A DNA stretch of 64,000 nucleotides from Sorex araneus (GCF_027595985.1 NC_073312.1:10025426-10089425), one strand, 5' to 3'; positions 1 through 9,709 are shown, numbered from the stretch's first letter. Made by a program: numbers and translations. The notes: a model not told the origin generated them from the sequence alone.

Positions 1-59
1 CATCTCTTGAGCAAGATAAACATTTCCTTGGCCAGGATCAAAGCTTCAGTGTGAGGGTT

Positions 60-330
60 TGACGCTGACCTTAGCAGGAAACAAGCTTGTCTCTTAAAAT
101 CTCCAGATTATGTGTCCTTCTGCTTCTGTTTTATTTCACTCAGCATAATACCCCCCCAACTCCATCCGAGTTGCAGCAAACTGCACGAATTTATTCTTTC
201 ATGGCTGCATAATGTTCCATTGTGTATATAGACCGTGAATTCTCTGCCTATTCATGTGCTGGATGTTTGGCTTGTTTCCATATGCTGTCTATTTATACTA
301 AGTGCTGGGATGAGCATATGCATGCAAGTG
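60..330 (-). mobile_element. LINE-1 3'-region fragment
   Basis: Contains the familiar antisense LINE-1 text: an ATTTCACTCAGCATAAT-like start, then CATGGCTGCATAATGTTCCA and TTGTGTATATAGACC. It is degenerate and has no open frame. Confidence 0.75.
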
Positions 331-998
331 TTAAACACAGGATGAGCTCACTCGTCTGTGGTATGTAGAGAAATAAATCAAGGGTTTGAACAGTACTAAT
401 TATAAACCTATACTAATCTATAAATCTATATTAATAAACCTCAGATACTAGTGTTGGTGTAATAGGCTGAATATCATTGGTTAGTACATCAACCTAGTTA
501 ATAAAAGGGGGCTGGACAGGCTGCTCTCTGGCACACCACAACACAAAAAACTCCAGAGACAGTTATGCGATCCTCCCAGAAAACGTGTATTTCTTGCGTG
601 CATGTCATAAGTGCCTCAGACTGTCTAAGGAAACCTTACTGCAACATTGTTGCAACAACTAGTAAATACAGACCTGAGAGTACCAGATTTAGGGGGAGAG
701 AGGAAGGAAGGGAGTGAGGAGAATGAAGGGGCTGTCCAGAAGTAACACTGGAATGTAACTGGGAGGTCTTGAGCTCATGGGCAGTGCTAGGCAGGTAGTG
801 GTATGCACCAAAACCGTAACTGTCAATCATCCAATAATGGGGAAAGGGTTAAAGGGAAGGAGCGTTGGACCAGAGTAGACAAAGGATGGGGCAGTATCAC
901 AGGCATTTCAGTGGGGCATGGGGGGTGGGGCGTGGAGAGTGGGCAGCAACTTTTTACAATACCAAACGCTTGAACATTATTGTAACCTTATCACCTAA
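331..998. other. Non-genic stretch, no clear feature
   Basis: AT-rich then purine-rich sequence. A weak resemblance of about 640-870 to the LINE 3' ends described near 50.3 kb was noted but is too diverged to call. Confidence 0.5.
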
Positions 999-1107
999 AC
1001 TGTCACTGTCATCGCGCTGCTCATCAATTTGTTCGAGCGGGCACCAGTAACGTCTCTCATTGAGAGACTTATTGTTACTGTTTTTGGCATATCCAATATT
1101 AAAAAAA
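999..1107 (-). mobile_element. Second-body SINE (SOR head family), partial
   Basis: Carries only the 3' body of the element in antisense: CACTGTCATC, CGAGCGGGCACCAG, the palindrome GTCTCTCATTGAGAGAC (1052-1068) and TACTGTTTTTGGCATATC. The tRNA-like head is missing. A 3' piece of an old SOR-type SINE (+) follows at about 1130-1190. Confidence 0.75.
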
Positions 1108-1190
1108 AATTATTTTGCATCTCCATGGTTCCTGAATATAGCTGGGAGTCAGCCCTGAGCACCACCCCGTGTAGCCCAATACCCTCTCCC

Positions 1191-1843
1191 ATAAAAGGAA
1201 AAAAGAAAAGCATAGCTCTCCATGGTAGGAAGCTGGGGGCCACCTGTGCCCCTGGGCAGAACGGGGCCCCTGTCCCCAGGATGGAGCCTGAGTACCCTTG
1301 CCCACACTCATCACCAGTGATGCATGTGACCTGAGTGAGTCACTTCCGCCTTCCCGGGCCTCCTCCACCCACGATGAGGCTCCGAGAAAAGGCGTCTGCG
1401 GGTGTGCTCCAGTTTTGTGATTCTTCCAACCAGACAGGGAGCGTGACCAGCGGGAGGCTCCAGGTCAGGGCATGAAGCCTGTGTGCTGCGGAGCCCAGCG
1501 GGAGGCAAGGAGGACACGGAGGGACAGAGAGGGGAGAGAGCCGCTTTCGCCGAATCTTCTCAATCTTCTCTAGACGCTGAGCGTCATGGGTTTTATGTCC
1601 CATCTCCTGATTTTCAAAGGACACTAATTTTTTTAAATGGCTGTGGTGTGGTGAAGGGGTGGAGTTGGAGCCACAGCCAACAGCACTCAGGACTTATTTG
1701 GACAGAGGAAGCCTCAGTTTACCGTGGCCCACTGTTATGAGCAGTCTTTTTTTTTTTTTTTTTTTGCTTGACCCCATTCTACCTTTTTCATTTTTACCTC
1801 CTGCAAATTCCTGGGCTTTTTCTGAACAACAGGGAGTTAACAA
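1191..1843. other. Non-genic stretch with poly-T tract
   Basis: Moderately GC-rich sequence with a T run at about 1746-1765. Reading frames of 60-95 codons occur on both strands but overlap one another and match nothing known. Confidence 0.4.
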
Positions 1844-2076
1844 TTGTCCATCATAAAATTCTGCCCCAGAGCTTGTTCTCTCTCGCAGGGAGACCAAGCT
1901 AATGGGAAATACCTGAAGCAAACGGTCAGACTAGGCTCTCTAAGATCCTTGCACCCTCTGTTATACTTGCAGCAGGAGCCCAATTTTCATTTAAAAGGGT
2001 CTACAGGAAAACCCTTATCTTTAATGTCCCTGCATTCCCTGTAACACAAAGACCCAGTTTTCCTATAACACCCCTG

Positions 2077-2138
<62 letters not shown>

Positions 2139-2318
2139 GGAGCCATAGTTAACTTAGTCCTGTAAGTCCTTCCCCACATGAGAAGCTCCCTTTCCTTTCT
2201 CTCCTACTTTGCAATAAACCTTTCTACTTTCCGATCACTCTGAGTCTGAGCATCTTTATCACTCTTAAAAATATGAAAGAACCTGGAATTGCGAACAGAG
2301 ACCCCCTCCGTCACGGCA
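1844..2318 (+). mobile_element. Candidate solo LTR of an endogenous retrovirus
   Basis: Has the layout of an LTR 3' half: a pyrimidine-rich stretch, GCAATAAACC poly-A signal (near 2212), then a TTTCTACTTTCCGATCACTC U5-like segment. A (CA)n tract interrupts it at 2079-2137. No internal retroviral coding sequence adjoins it. Outer ends are uncertain. Confidence 0.45.
2079..2137 (+). repeat. (CA)n microsatellite
   Basis: About 29 uninterrupted CA units. Confidence 0.98.
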
Positions 2319-2338
2319 CCTGCATCCACTGCATCAAT

Positions 2339-2442
2339 TCCTGGCTCGGAGCTCAGGGATCACTATTGGCAGGGCTCAGGGGACCATATTGGGTGCTGGA
2401 CTGAACCCAGGTCAATAAGTGTGCAAGGCAAGCTCCAGCCCC
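2339..2442 (-). mobile_element. Old SOR-type SINE, partial
   Basis: Shows the antisense body (CTCAGGGATCACT, GGGGACCATATTGGGTGCTG, GTGCAAGGCAAGCTCCAGCC) with many substitutions. Confidence 0.7.
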
Positions 2443-2473
2443 TAATTCAAAATATTTTATAAATTCTGTATGA

Positions 2474-2579
2474 GGGGCAGTCCTTGGGTGTGACTGCCTA
2501 GCTACTGGAAAATGGGACTGGTGCTGTGTAATCTCATCAACAGCCAATCTCCAGAGATTTAAAAGCAAGCTCCCAGAAG
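2474..2579 (+). repeat. Duplicated segment, copy 1 (module A then module B)
   Basis: Module A (2474-2517, 44 bases) is the reverse complement of 2844-2887 with two mismatches. Module B (2518-2579) is a direct copy of 2888-2948 with small differences. Confidence 0.85.
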
Positions 2580-2843
2580 AGAGCGACACAGAGTCTCTAG
2601 CCCGCGAGCCTGGCTGTCTTCCCTGGGGCCCCTCAGAGGGGATGGGCTCCAGCTTCCCTCCCCTCCCCGAGCAGAGCTCCCAGTGGCCGGAAGACCTCCA
2701 GAGCCTAGCCACAGCCATGCTCAAGGCCCCTCTCCACACGTTTGGATGACCCTCGTACCGGCAGAGGAACCCAGGTGTGTGGGAACCTGGGCTGAGACCT
2801 CCAAGCCTGCTCGGATCGGGACTGGGCCTCTTCCACCCAGATT

Positions 2844-2948
2844 TCCCATTTTCCAGTAGCTAGGCGGTCACACCCAGGGACTGCCCCTGGCGCTGTGTAA
2901 TCCCATCAATGGTCAACAGCCAGAGACTTAAAAGCAATCTCCCGGAAG
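2844..2948 (+). repeat. Duplicated segment, copy 2 (module A flipped, module B direct)
   Basis: Partner of the segment at 2474-2579. Module A is inverted while module B keeps its orientation, so A/A' also form an inverted repeat around a 326-base spacer. Confidence 0.85.
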
Positions 2949-3220
2949 CAATCTCCTGATATCTTATAGCCTACTTCTCCCTCTGGGAGAAACTGGCAAG
3001 CTACCGAGAGTTTCCTGCCCACATGGGAGAGCCTCACAAACTCCCCATGGCGTTTTCATATGCCAAAACCAGTAACAAGCTGGGTCTCATCCCCTTGACC
3101 TTGAAAGAGCCTCCAATGTGGCATCGTTGGGAAGAATGAGTAGAGAGAGGCTTCTAAATTCTCAGGGCTAGGACGAATGGAGACGTTACTGAGACCCCTC
3201 GAGAAATTCAACAATCAATG
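2949..3220 (+). mobile_element. Old second-body SINE
   Basis: Diverged body: ACTGGCAAGCTACCGAGAG, ATATGCCAAAACCAGTAACA, GGAGACGTTACTGAG, then ATCAATGGGATGA. An extra stretch of about 70 bases sits before GGAGACG, also seen at 16.37-16.49 kb, suggesting an older longer version of the family. Confidence 0.65.

Positions 3221-3221
<1 letters not shown>

Positions 3222-3261
<40 letters not shown>
3222..3261 (+). repeat. (GAT)n microsatellite
   Basis: About 13 GAT units growing out of the end of the preceding SINE. Confidence 0.97.
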
Positions 3262-3262
3262 T

Positions 3263-3442
3263 GAGGGGCAAGAGGGATAGTCAGCGAGTAGGGCGCTAGC
3301 CTTGCAGGCAGCTGATCTGGGTTCAATCCCAGGTACCCTATGTGGTTCCATGAGCCCCACCAGATGTGATTTCTAAGCACACAATCAGGAATAATCTTGA
3401 GCGCTATTCTGTGTCCACACCCCACCCCTACAAAAAAAAAAA
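3263..3442 (+). mobile_element. Old SOR-type SINE
   Basis: Recognisable head (GATAGTCAGCGAGTAGGGCG), box B GGTTCAATCCC and an A tail at 3432-3442, with heavy substitution. Confidence 0.75.
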
Positions 3443-4245
3443 AGATGAAAAAATTGCTCTGTGAGTCTAACAAAAATGTAGTGAACAGAATGAAGTCCCT
3501 GGCTGCCTGACTGTGTCCTTGGGTTGAGTTCATAGCCACAGGCTGCTTCCAGAGGTCTCTGATCTTTTTAAAATGAAGGTTTTGTGACTCTTTCTGTTTC
3601 AGAGAAATCACCACCTCAAAAGCAAAGGCAATTTTCATGACAAATACGTCAAAACATTTTTTACCCTAACCTACAGTTTAAAATCCATTTACCATCACCC
3701 GTTGTCACACATACGTGTATACACAACTGTATAAAAATGAAAGAAATGATGCACCAAATAAAACCCTTCCTGCAAGGCATACCTTCTGATATTTTCTTTT
3801 CTATTTTATCCTGCTTCTCTTTTCAAAATTCTGGAGGCAACCCATTGAATTGATTGCCAGAAATTATGCTGGGTAAAAATATTGCTTAGGAAGCCCACTT
3901 TGCTCTTTGGTTCTCCCTCTCCTTTCTGGAAAGATTACAATCGCCCCCATTTTGCAGGACAGAAAAGTGAATTTCAAGCTTCACATGCCAGAGCCAATTT
4001 ACTTTCTTTTATTCTTTTAATCAAAAGAAAAGGGGTGGGAGGAATTAGGAGACTTCAAAGTGCAAAGTCAGACAGGAAATGTCCCAGAAGCAAAGTCCTC
4101 AAGGAGGCTTTCCGGGGAGCAAGATCAAGCAGAGGGATTAAGAGGGGACCTGCAATTAATGCCCCCCCCCCCCCACCAACTTTTGACTTGCCCAGGCAAC
4201 TGACGGAAATCTACTTGGCTCACTGTTCATGAAATCTACTTGGCT
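3443..4245. other. Non-genic stretch with C tract
   Basis: No gene or clear repeat apart from a C run at about 4161-4176 and a 15-base direct repeat GAAATCTACTTGGCT at 4206 and 4231. Confidence 0.5.
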
Positions 4246-4256
4246 ACTTCTAGAAG

Positions 4257-4502
4257 GGGACTGGAGCAATAGCACAGCGGGTAGGGCATTTGCCTTGCAC
4301 GTGGCCAACCCAGGTTCGATTCCTCCGCCCCTCTCAGAGAGCCCAGCAAGCTACTGAGAGTATCCCACCCACACAGCAGAGCCTGGCAAGCTACCCATGT
4401 CATATTCGATATACTAAAAACAATAACAACAAATCTCACAATGGAGACATTACTGGTGCCCGCTCGAGCAAATCTATGAGCAATGGGAAAACAGTGACAG
4501 TG
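4257..4502 (+). mobile_element. Second-body SINE, full length
   Basis: Head GGGGACTGGAGCAATAGCAC with box A/B, then the alternative body (TCTCAGAGAGCCCAGCAAGC, GGAGACATTACTGGTGCCCG), ending in ACAGTGACAGTGACT with no A tail. The flanks ACTTCTAGAAG (4246-4256) and ACTTCTAGGAG (4503-4513) look like its target-site duplication. Confidence 0.9.
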
Positions 4503-4624
4503 ACTTCTAGGAGGAAGTTTCCAGGTTTTGTCACCTAGAGAGGTCCAGGGGATGAGGAGGATACTGAGGCAGAGGTCTATGAATGTGCAGAGGTTTATGA
4601 AAGTGAAACTCCAACTCTGAGTCT

Positions 4625-4801
4625 TTTTTTTTTTCTCTTTGGATCACACCTGGAGATGCTCAGGGGTTACTCCTGGCTCATGCACTCAGGACTTACTCCT
4701 GGCGGTGCTCGGGGGACTATATGGGTTGATGAGAATCGAACCTGGATTAGCCGCTTGCAAGGCAAACGCCCTACCCGCTGTGCTATCGCTCCAGCCCCTA
4801 G
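4625..4801 (-). mobile_element. SOR-type SINE
   Basis: T-rich tail, body and head all present in antisense. Flanked by TCTGAGTCTT on both sides (about 4615 and 4802). Confidence 0.93.
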
Positions 4802-5035
4802 CTCTGAGTCTTGACAGGGGGTGTGATTGTTAGGAGAATGGGAGGATTCAAATCCAGATTTCTCTGGCCATCAGACTGACCTGGGAAAGCTTTGCACTCA
4901 CTCTTACTCCTGATTCACTATCAATGAATTGACAAAACTCTAAGTATGCTCCAAAGAGAGGGACCAGAGAGAAAAGATGAGAGGCAAAAAACCTCACCTA
5001 GGATTGTCAACTAGAGAAATTTAGTGGTTTTTTTT

Positions 5036-5052
5036 TTTGGGGGGGGGGGGGT
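5036..5052 (+). repeat. T/G homopolymer tract
   Basis: A T run passes directly into a G run of about 13. Confidence 0.9.
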
Positions 5053-5159
5053 TGTGGGGGAAGGAAGAGGAGGTTGGGTCATACCCAGAGGGACTCATAT
5101 GCAGTGCCAGGGACAGAACCAGAGCTTGAGATTGGGTTTCTTAAGACTGATGAACCTTG

Positions 5160-5343
5160 GGGCTGGAGCGATAGCACAGCGGGTAGGGTGTTTGCCTTGC
5201 ATGCAGCCGGGCTGGGTTCGATCCCCAGCATCCCATATGGTCCCCTGAGCACCGCCAGGGGTGATTCCTGAGTGTAGAGCCAGGAGTAACCCTTGTGCAT
5301 CACCAGGTGTGACCCAAAAAGCAAAACAAAAAAAATTTAAAAA
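5160..5343 (+). mobile_element. SOR-type SINE with 17-base target duplication
   Basis: Intact head, box A TAGCACAGCGG, box B GGTTCGATCCC and A-rich tail. The perfect duplication AAGACTGATGAACCTTG (5143-5159 and 5344-5360) shows LINE-style insertion and relative youth. Confidence 0.96.
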
Positions 5344-5619
5344 AAGACTGATGAACCTTGCTCCTACTTGGACCATTAGCCAAGCACATTCTTACTGTTT
5401 CTAGTCAGCTTTTGTGGTCCTCTGGGCTGGGCTATAGAGAGTGGCATCCTCCATAGCTGGGCACAGCCCAGCAGAGCATATAGTCCCCTGGCTGTCCCTT
5501 GGAGTTCCCCGGGGCTGTATTCCAGAATAGTTGCATCTTTCTCCATCATCACCTTTTTTCTCTGTACCCTGTACCTCTAGATCTCTAAAGGAAAGCAGCA
5601 GAGGGGAAGGGTTTTTCTA

Positions 5620-6060
5620 CTTGGCCAGGGCAAATGATGCTAAGTGTTTGTTTGCATCGGGTAGTTTTCTTTTTCGCCAAAGCCCGTGGTTTAAACTCTA
5701 AGGCAATGAGTCTTAGATTAGCATCGCAAAAGTCAATTAACGAGGCAATTTCTTCCGATGGTTTGTATTTGTATATTATTAATGAACTACCAGGCCTCCT
5801 GGTGCGGTAAATTAGCCCAGGTACCTGGGGAGCCGAGTACAAACATTTTTCCCTCTTAATGGCTGCAAACATGTCTCTCACGCAGAGAAAACGACGTACC
5901 AGCCCAGCCAGCGCCCCGCGCCCGGTGCTGAGGAAGCACAGTGGAGCGGCGCTGATAAATATTGATGTTTGTTTATCCAAATGCCCCAGACCATCTTGGC
6001 AAGTCGCCACCCCCTGCACCCTTGGGCAGAACTTAACTGGCGAGACTCATTATGCACCGA
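5620..6060. promoter_or_regulatory. Candidate conserved noncoding element (enhancer-like)
   Basis: About 440 bases with no sign of SINE, LINE or simple repeat, ending just before the pentamer array. It holds several homeodomain-type cores (CAATTA near 5736, TTAATGA near 5779, TAAATTAG near 5809, CTTAATGG near 5855) and scattered CpGs in otherwise CpG-poor surroundings. Reading frames here (for example 5585-6019 on the minus strand) resemble nothing I know. An enhancer role, possibly for EMX2, is inference from motif content and mammalian synteny. Confidence 0.4.
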
Positions 6061-6124
6061 GGAGATATGGGCACCCCAACTGCCTCTGAGGAACGACTCA
6101 AGCCTTTGTTTTCTGGAGACAAAG

Positions 6125-6620
6125 AGGAGGGGAGGGGAGGGGAGGGGAGGGGAGGGGAGGGGAGGGGAGGGAAGGGGAGGGGAGGGGAGGGGAGGGGAGG
6201 GGAGGGGAGGGGAGGGGAGGGGAGGGGAGGGGAGGGGAGGGGAGGGGAGGGGAGGGGAGGGGAGGGGAGGGGAGGGGAGGAGAGGGGAGGGGAGGAGAGG
6301 GGAGGAGAGGGGAGGAGAGGAGAGGAGAGGAGAGGAGAGGAGAGGAGAGGAGAGGAGAGGAGAGGAGAGGAGAGGAGAGGAGAGGAGAGGAGAGGAGAGG
6401 AGAGGAGAGGAGAGGAGAGGAGAGGAGAGGAGAGGAGAGGAGAGGAGAGGAGAGGAGAGGAGAGGAGAGGAGAGGAGAGGAGAGGAGAGGAGAGGAGAGG
6501 AGAGGAGAGGAGAGGAGAGGAGAGGAGAGGAGAGGAGAGGAGAGGAGAGGAGAGGAGAGGAGAGGAGAGGAGAGGAGAGGAGAGGAGAGGAGAGGAGAGG
6601 AGAGGAGAGGAGAGGAGAGG
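6125..6620 (+). repeat. Two-phase polypurine pentamer array (GGGGA)n then (GGAGA)n
   Basis: About 99 pentamers. The first block (to about 6280) is GGGGA with one GGGAA variant near 6171. A short mixed zone (about 6280-6315) follows, then pure GGAGA to 6620. All G and A on this strand. The long open frames across it are low-complexity artefacts. Confidence 0.98.
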
Positions 6621-7124
6621 AACAGGTAGTTATCCAGACCAGGGCTGGTGCCAACAGACTCTTTGTTTTAGCTTCAGATGAGGTAAAAGTATACAGTCTT
6701 ACATCCAGAGAAAAGGGCGATCGGAAGCACTCTGTCCCTCAAAAATTACTGCTTAGGGATGTGTCGATGCAGCTTTGTGACAGAACCAGCGGCACTGGGA
6801 ACTAACTTGGACTCCATTTCAGCACCAGTGCATTAACCTGGAGGCATTGGGAACCTGCTCCCCGGTGGGTCACAGCCACAGCCTAGTGTGGTCCCGTTCC
6901 TCTGCGTCTGGGCTGTATGGTTCAGCCTCCAAGGCTCTGGGGACTGAAGCACGGTGTCAGAGAATAAGGCCCATGTGCTCCTTCCTTTAACAAATATTTA
7001 ACGAGTCTCCACACGGAGAAGCCAGGTGGTAGGCACAGACCCCAAACTGGGGGGGGGGGTGTTGGGAGTCGGGGGGAGGTGAGACGTAAGACCATTGCTC
7101 CAGGAGATCAGCGACTAGTGGGGG
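6621..7124. other. Non-genic stretch
   Basis: No gene seen. Around 6990-7250 there is a faint match to an old mammalian interspersed repeat (AACAAATATTTAACGAG, then GACTAGTGGGGGAGACAGAC), from which the next microsatellite seems to have grown. Confidence 0.4.
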
Positions 7125-7154
7125 AGACAGACAGACAGACAGACAGACAGACAG
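7125..7154 (+). repeat. (GACA)n microsatellite
   Basis: About seven units of GACA. Confidence 0.95.
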
Positions 7155-7535
7155 CTCAAAGCTCGACTGAGCACTACGAGCCCATCCTGAAAGGGCCCCG
7201 TGCTGGGTTCCAGGGACCTGCAGGAAGGAGTGGTTTACTGAGAATGGCCAGGAAGTGTCCACGGGAGAAACCCCTTGTCCCCCACTCACCCCCGTCTCTT
7301 CCCCACACATTGGCTCCTGCTTCTGGGGTGAGATTTACCCAAGGTGCCCTTCTTAGTACAACTGGCAGAGTTCTGCAGGCAGGCATGGCTAGGGACACCT
7401 CAGGCAGGCCCTGCTGAGTTGCACACACACCCAGGGGTGTGCCCCCAGATGGGAGCATGTTGGGGAGCACACACCAGGTGGCTCCTGAGATGGGCACTCC
7501 TCAATAGGCCCCTGCAGATGGGCTCAGCCTCAGGG

Positions 7536-8110
7536 TGGCCCAGCTCAGATGGGTACACCTCACTCAGAGGGGCACCCCTCAGATGGACACACTTTGCACA
7601 CTTCACTCAGGGGCACCCCAGATGGGCACTCCTCACTCAGGGTGCTACCCCCAAATGGGAACATCTCATCCAGGGAGATTGCCTCTAGATGGGCACACCT
7701 CACTCAGGGGGTACCTCAGATGGGCACACCTCATCCCCAGGGTACCCCAGCTGGACACACCTCACTGCCAGGGTACCCCAGCTGGACACACCACACCTCA
7801 CTCCCAGGATACCCCAGATGGGCACACCTCACTGCCAGGGTACCCCAGCTGGACACACCACACCTCACTCCCAGGATACCCCAGATGGGCACACCTCACT
7901 CCCAGGGTACCCCAGATGGGCACACCTCACTCCCAGGGTACCCCAGCTGGGCACACCTCACTCCCAGGGTACCTCAGCTGGGCACACCTCCCCCAGGAGG
8001 TACTCTCAGCAGAGCACTCCTCACACAGGGGGTGCCCTTCACAGGGATACACCTCCCTTAGGGGCTACCCTCTAAATGGGCACACCACTCAGGGGGGGTG
8101 TGCTCAGATG
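7536..8110 (+). repeat. Minisatellite, about 31-base unit
   Basis: Units read roughly CCCCAGATGGGCACACCTCA + CTCCCAGGGTA. Degenerate related units extend left to about 7325. The core at 7760-7900 has a 67-base higher-order period (CTCACTGCCAGGGTACC at 7761 and 7828). Open frames across it on both strands (for example 7535-8152 +) are due to the repeat. Confidence 0.93.
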
Positions 8111-8399
8111 GCCAGCTCCTCATCCCCCCCAAACTGCATTCTCTCTCTGTAGATTCAACAGAAGTGAAAACAAAATGACGCTTGTTCCAAACGATCTGAG
8201 CACGTGCTGCTCCTGTGGTCCGTCTGCTCTGGTGACTAAGTGTTCCTCGCAGGGCCAGGGGCCCAGATGCACCTTCAGAGCTAGGGAGCTCTCCCCAGCT
8301 CAGAGGCCAGCGTTGGGGAACCTCCTGCGGAGACGGGTCCCTCAGGGGAGCCCAGAAGCCAGCACTGAAAGGCTGCAAGAACTAACATTAGGGACTCCA
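8111..8399. other. Non-genic stretch
   Basis: Unique-looking GC-moderate sequence. No gene or known repeat recognised. Confidence 0.4.
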
Positions 8400-8860
8400 T
8401 ATCAGCCATAGTTCCACACTGTAAAGACTGCTAAGCAGGCATATTGGACAGGATATCCGGGTTTATCTTTAACCTAGCCAATACAATCACTGGCATCAGC
8501 TCTGGGAAAGCGGGAAAATAAGTAAAGGTGCAGGACCATAAAAGGCAAAGCGGCAAAGCCTTTCCTAAAAAGGGGAAAGGAAGTCAAATTGGGTAATCTG
8601 AGTTAGCGGGTGAGGGCAGCAAGGAAGGGACAAGCAAATCAAGAAAAATACACAATCCCAGGACCTTGGGAGGGAGCCAACCCAAGGCAAAAAGGTCCGA
8701 ACCCGAGAAAAGGGATGAGAGGGGATGCTTGCAGGGAGACAAGGCCGCCCTCTGTGCAGGGGGCCCTGGTGGACCAGTATGTGTGCTTGGCGTGAATAAA
8801 GACCTTCTTTACTTGCATTTTCGACTCTGTCTCATTCCTCCTGCCCCAAGTTCCATTTTA
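8400..8860 (+). mobile_element. Candidate solo LTR of an endogenous retrovirus
   Basis: A promoter-like CCATAAAAGG (near 8536) lies 260 bases before a GTGAATAAAGACC poly-A signal (AATAAA at 8795-8800). A pyrimidine-rich U5-like segment follows (TTTTCGACTCTGTCTCATTC). No retroviral coding region flanks it. Exact ends are uncertain. Confidence 0.55.
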
Positions 8861-9325
8861 TGAGCTGCTGCCTGTGGTCACGGTGATGTGCCACCGCCAG
8901 GATGGAATTGGCCGAACTCCTCTCTCTCCCTGGCCAGTCTCCAGCTGTGGGGGAAGTGGGCAGGGCTGGGGAAGGGAGGGCCATCTTTCTGCCTGTCCCA
9001 TGCAGGAGCTCCCTGGGCAATGCTCTGCCCAGCCCTTTGGCCTCTATAACCTCGCTCTGACTCAAGACCCAGTGTGGGGAATGCCCTTAACACTTTCCTT
9101 ATTGTTCTGGGAGTTCCCAGGAAAGGGACTCTTCCCCAACCCGTTTCTCCAGTTCCACCACAGCCCTGCCTGGTTTGGATTTGTTTGGTTTGAGGCTTTG
9201 CTTGGCTGATCAAAAGCATTAATGCCAAAGGTAAAGTTTCTCAGCCTCCAAATAGCTCCTATGCCACCTGACCCCAAGGAACCCGCTGAAGGCACTAGAA
9301 ATATGAGTGAATTTCTTTTCCATTA
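8861..9325. other. Non-genic stretch
   Basis: No gene or recognisable repeat. Short frames on both strands only. Confidence 0.4.
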
Positions 9326-9340
9326 AGATCTGAGTCTAGG

Positions 9341-9518
9341 GGCTGGAGCAATAGCACAGCGGGTAGGGCATTTGCCTTGCACGCGGCCGACCCGGGTTTG
9401 ATTCCCAGCATCCCATATGGTCCCCTGAGCACTGCCAAGAGCAATTCCTGAGTGAAGAGCCAGGAATCACTCCTGTGCATCGCCAGGTGTGACCCAAAAA
9501 GCAAAAAAAAAAAAAAAA
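9341..9518 (+). mobile_element. SOR-type SINE, unit 1 of tandem
   Basis: Full-length copy preceded by AGATCTGAGTCTAGG (9326-9340) and ending in an A tail. Confidence 0.95.
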
Positions 9519-9533
9519 AGATCTGAGTCCAGG

Positions 9534-9694
9534 GGCTGGAGCAATAGTTTGCCTTGCATGCAGCCGACCCGGGTTCGATTCCCAGCATCCCATATGGCCC
9601 CCTAAGGACCGCCAGGGGTGATTCCTTAGTGCAGATCCAGGAGTAACCCCTGAGCATCGCTAGGTGTGACCCAAAAAGCAAAAAAAAAAAAAAA
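9534..9694 (+). mobile_element. SOR-type SINE, unit 2 of tandem (head deletion)
   Basis: Preceded by AGATCTGAGTCCAGG (9519-9533). The head reads GGCTGGAGCAATAGTTTGCC, so most of box A is deleted. The rest of the body and the A tail are normal. Confidence 0.93.
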
Positions 9695-9709
9695 AGATCT
9701 GAGTCCAGG

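Noticed and set aside
5160..5230. Possible tRNA gene (box A and box B present)
   Set aside because: The boxes belong to the SINE head. No cloverleaf with a proper anticodon arm and 3' end is formed, and the sequence continues into the SINE body with target duplications.
5878..6805. Long frames of repeating Ser/Pro/Leu or Gly/Glu/Arg
   Set aside because: They come only from the pentamer array, in which no stop codon occurs.
7535..8152. A 205-codon repeating protein (GYPSW/GTPDGHTS-like motifs)
   Set aside because: The 31-base minisatellite reads open in several overlapping frames. No start context, splice pattern or homologue.
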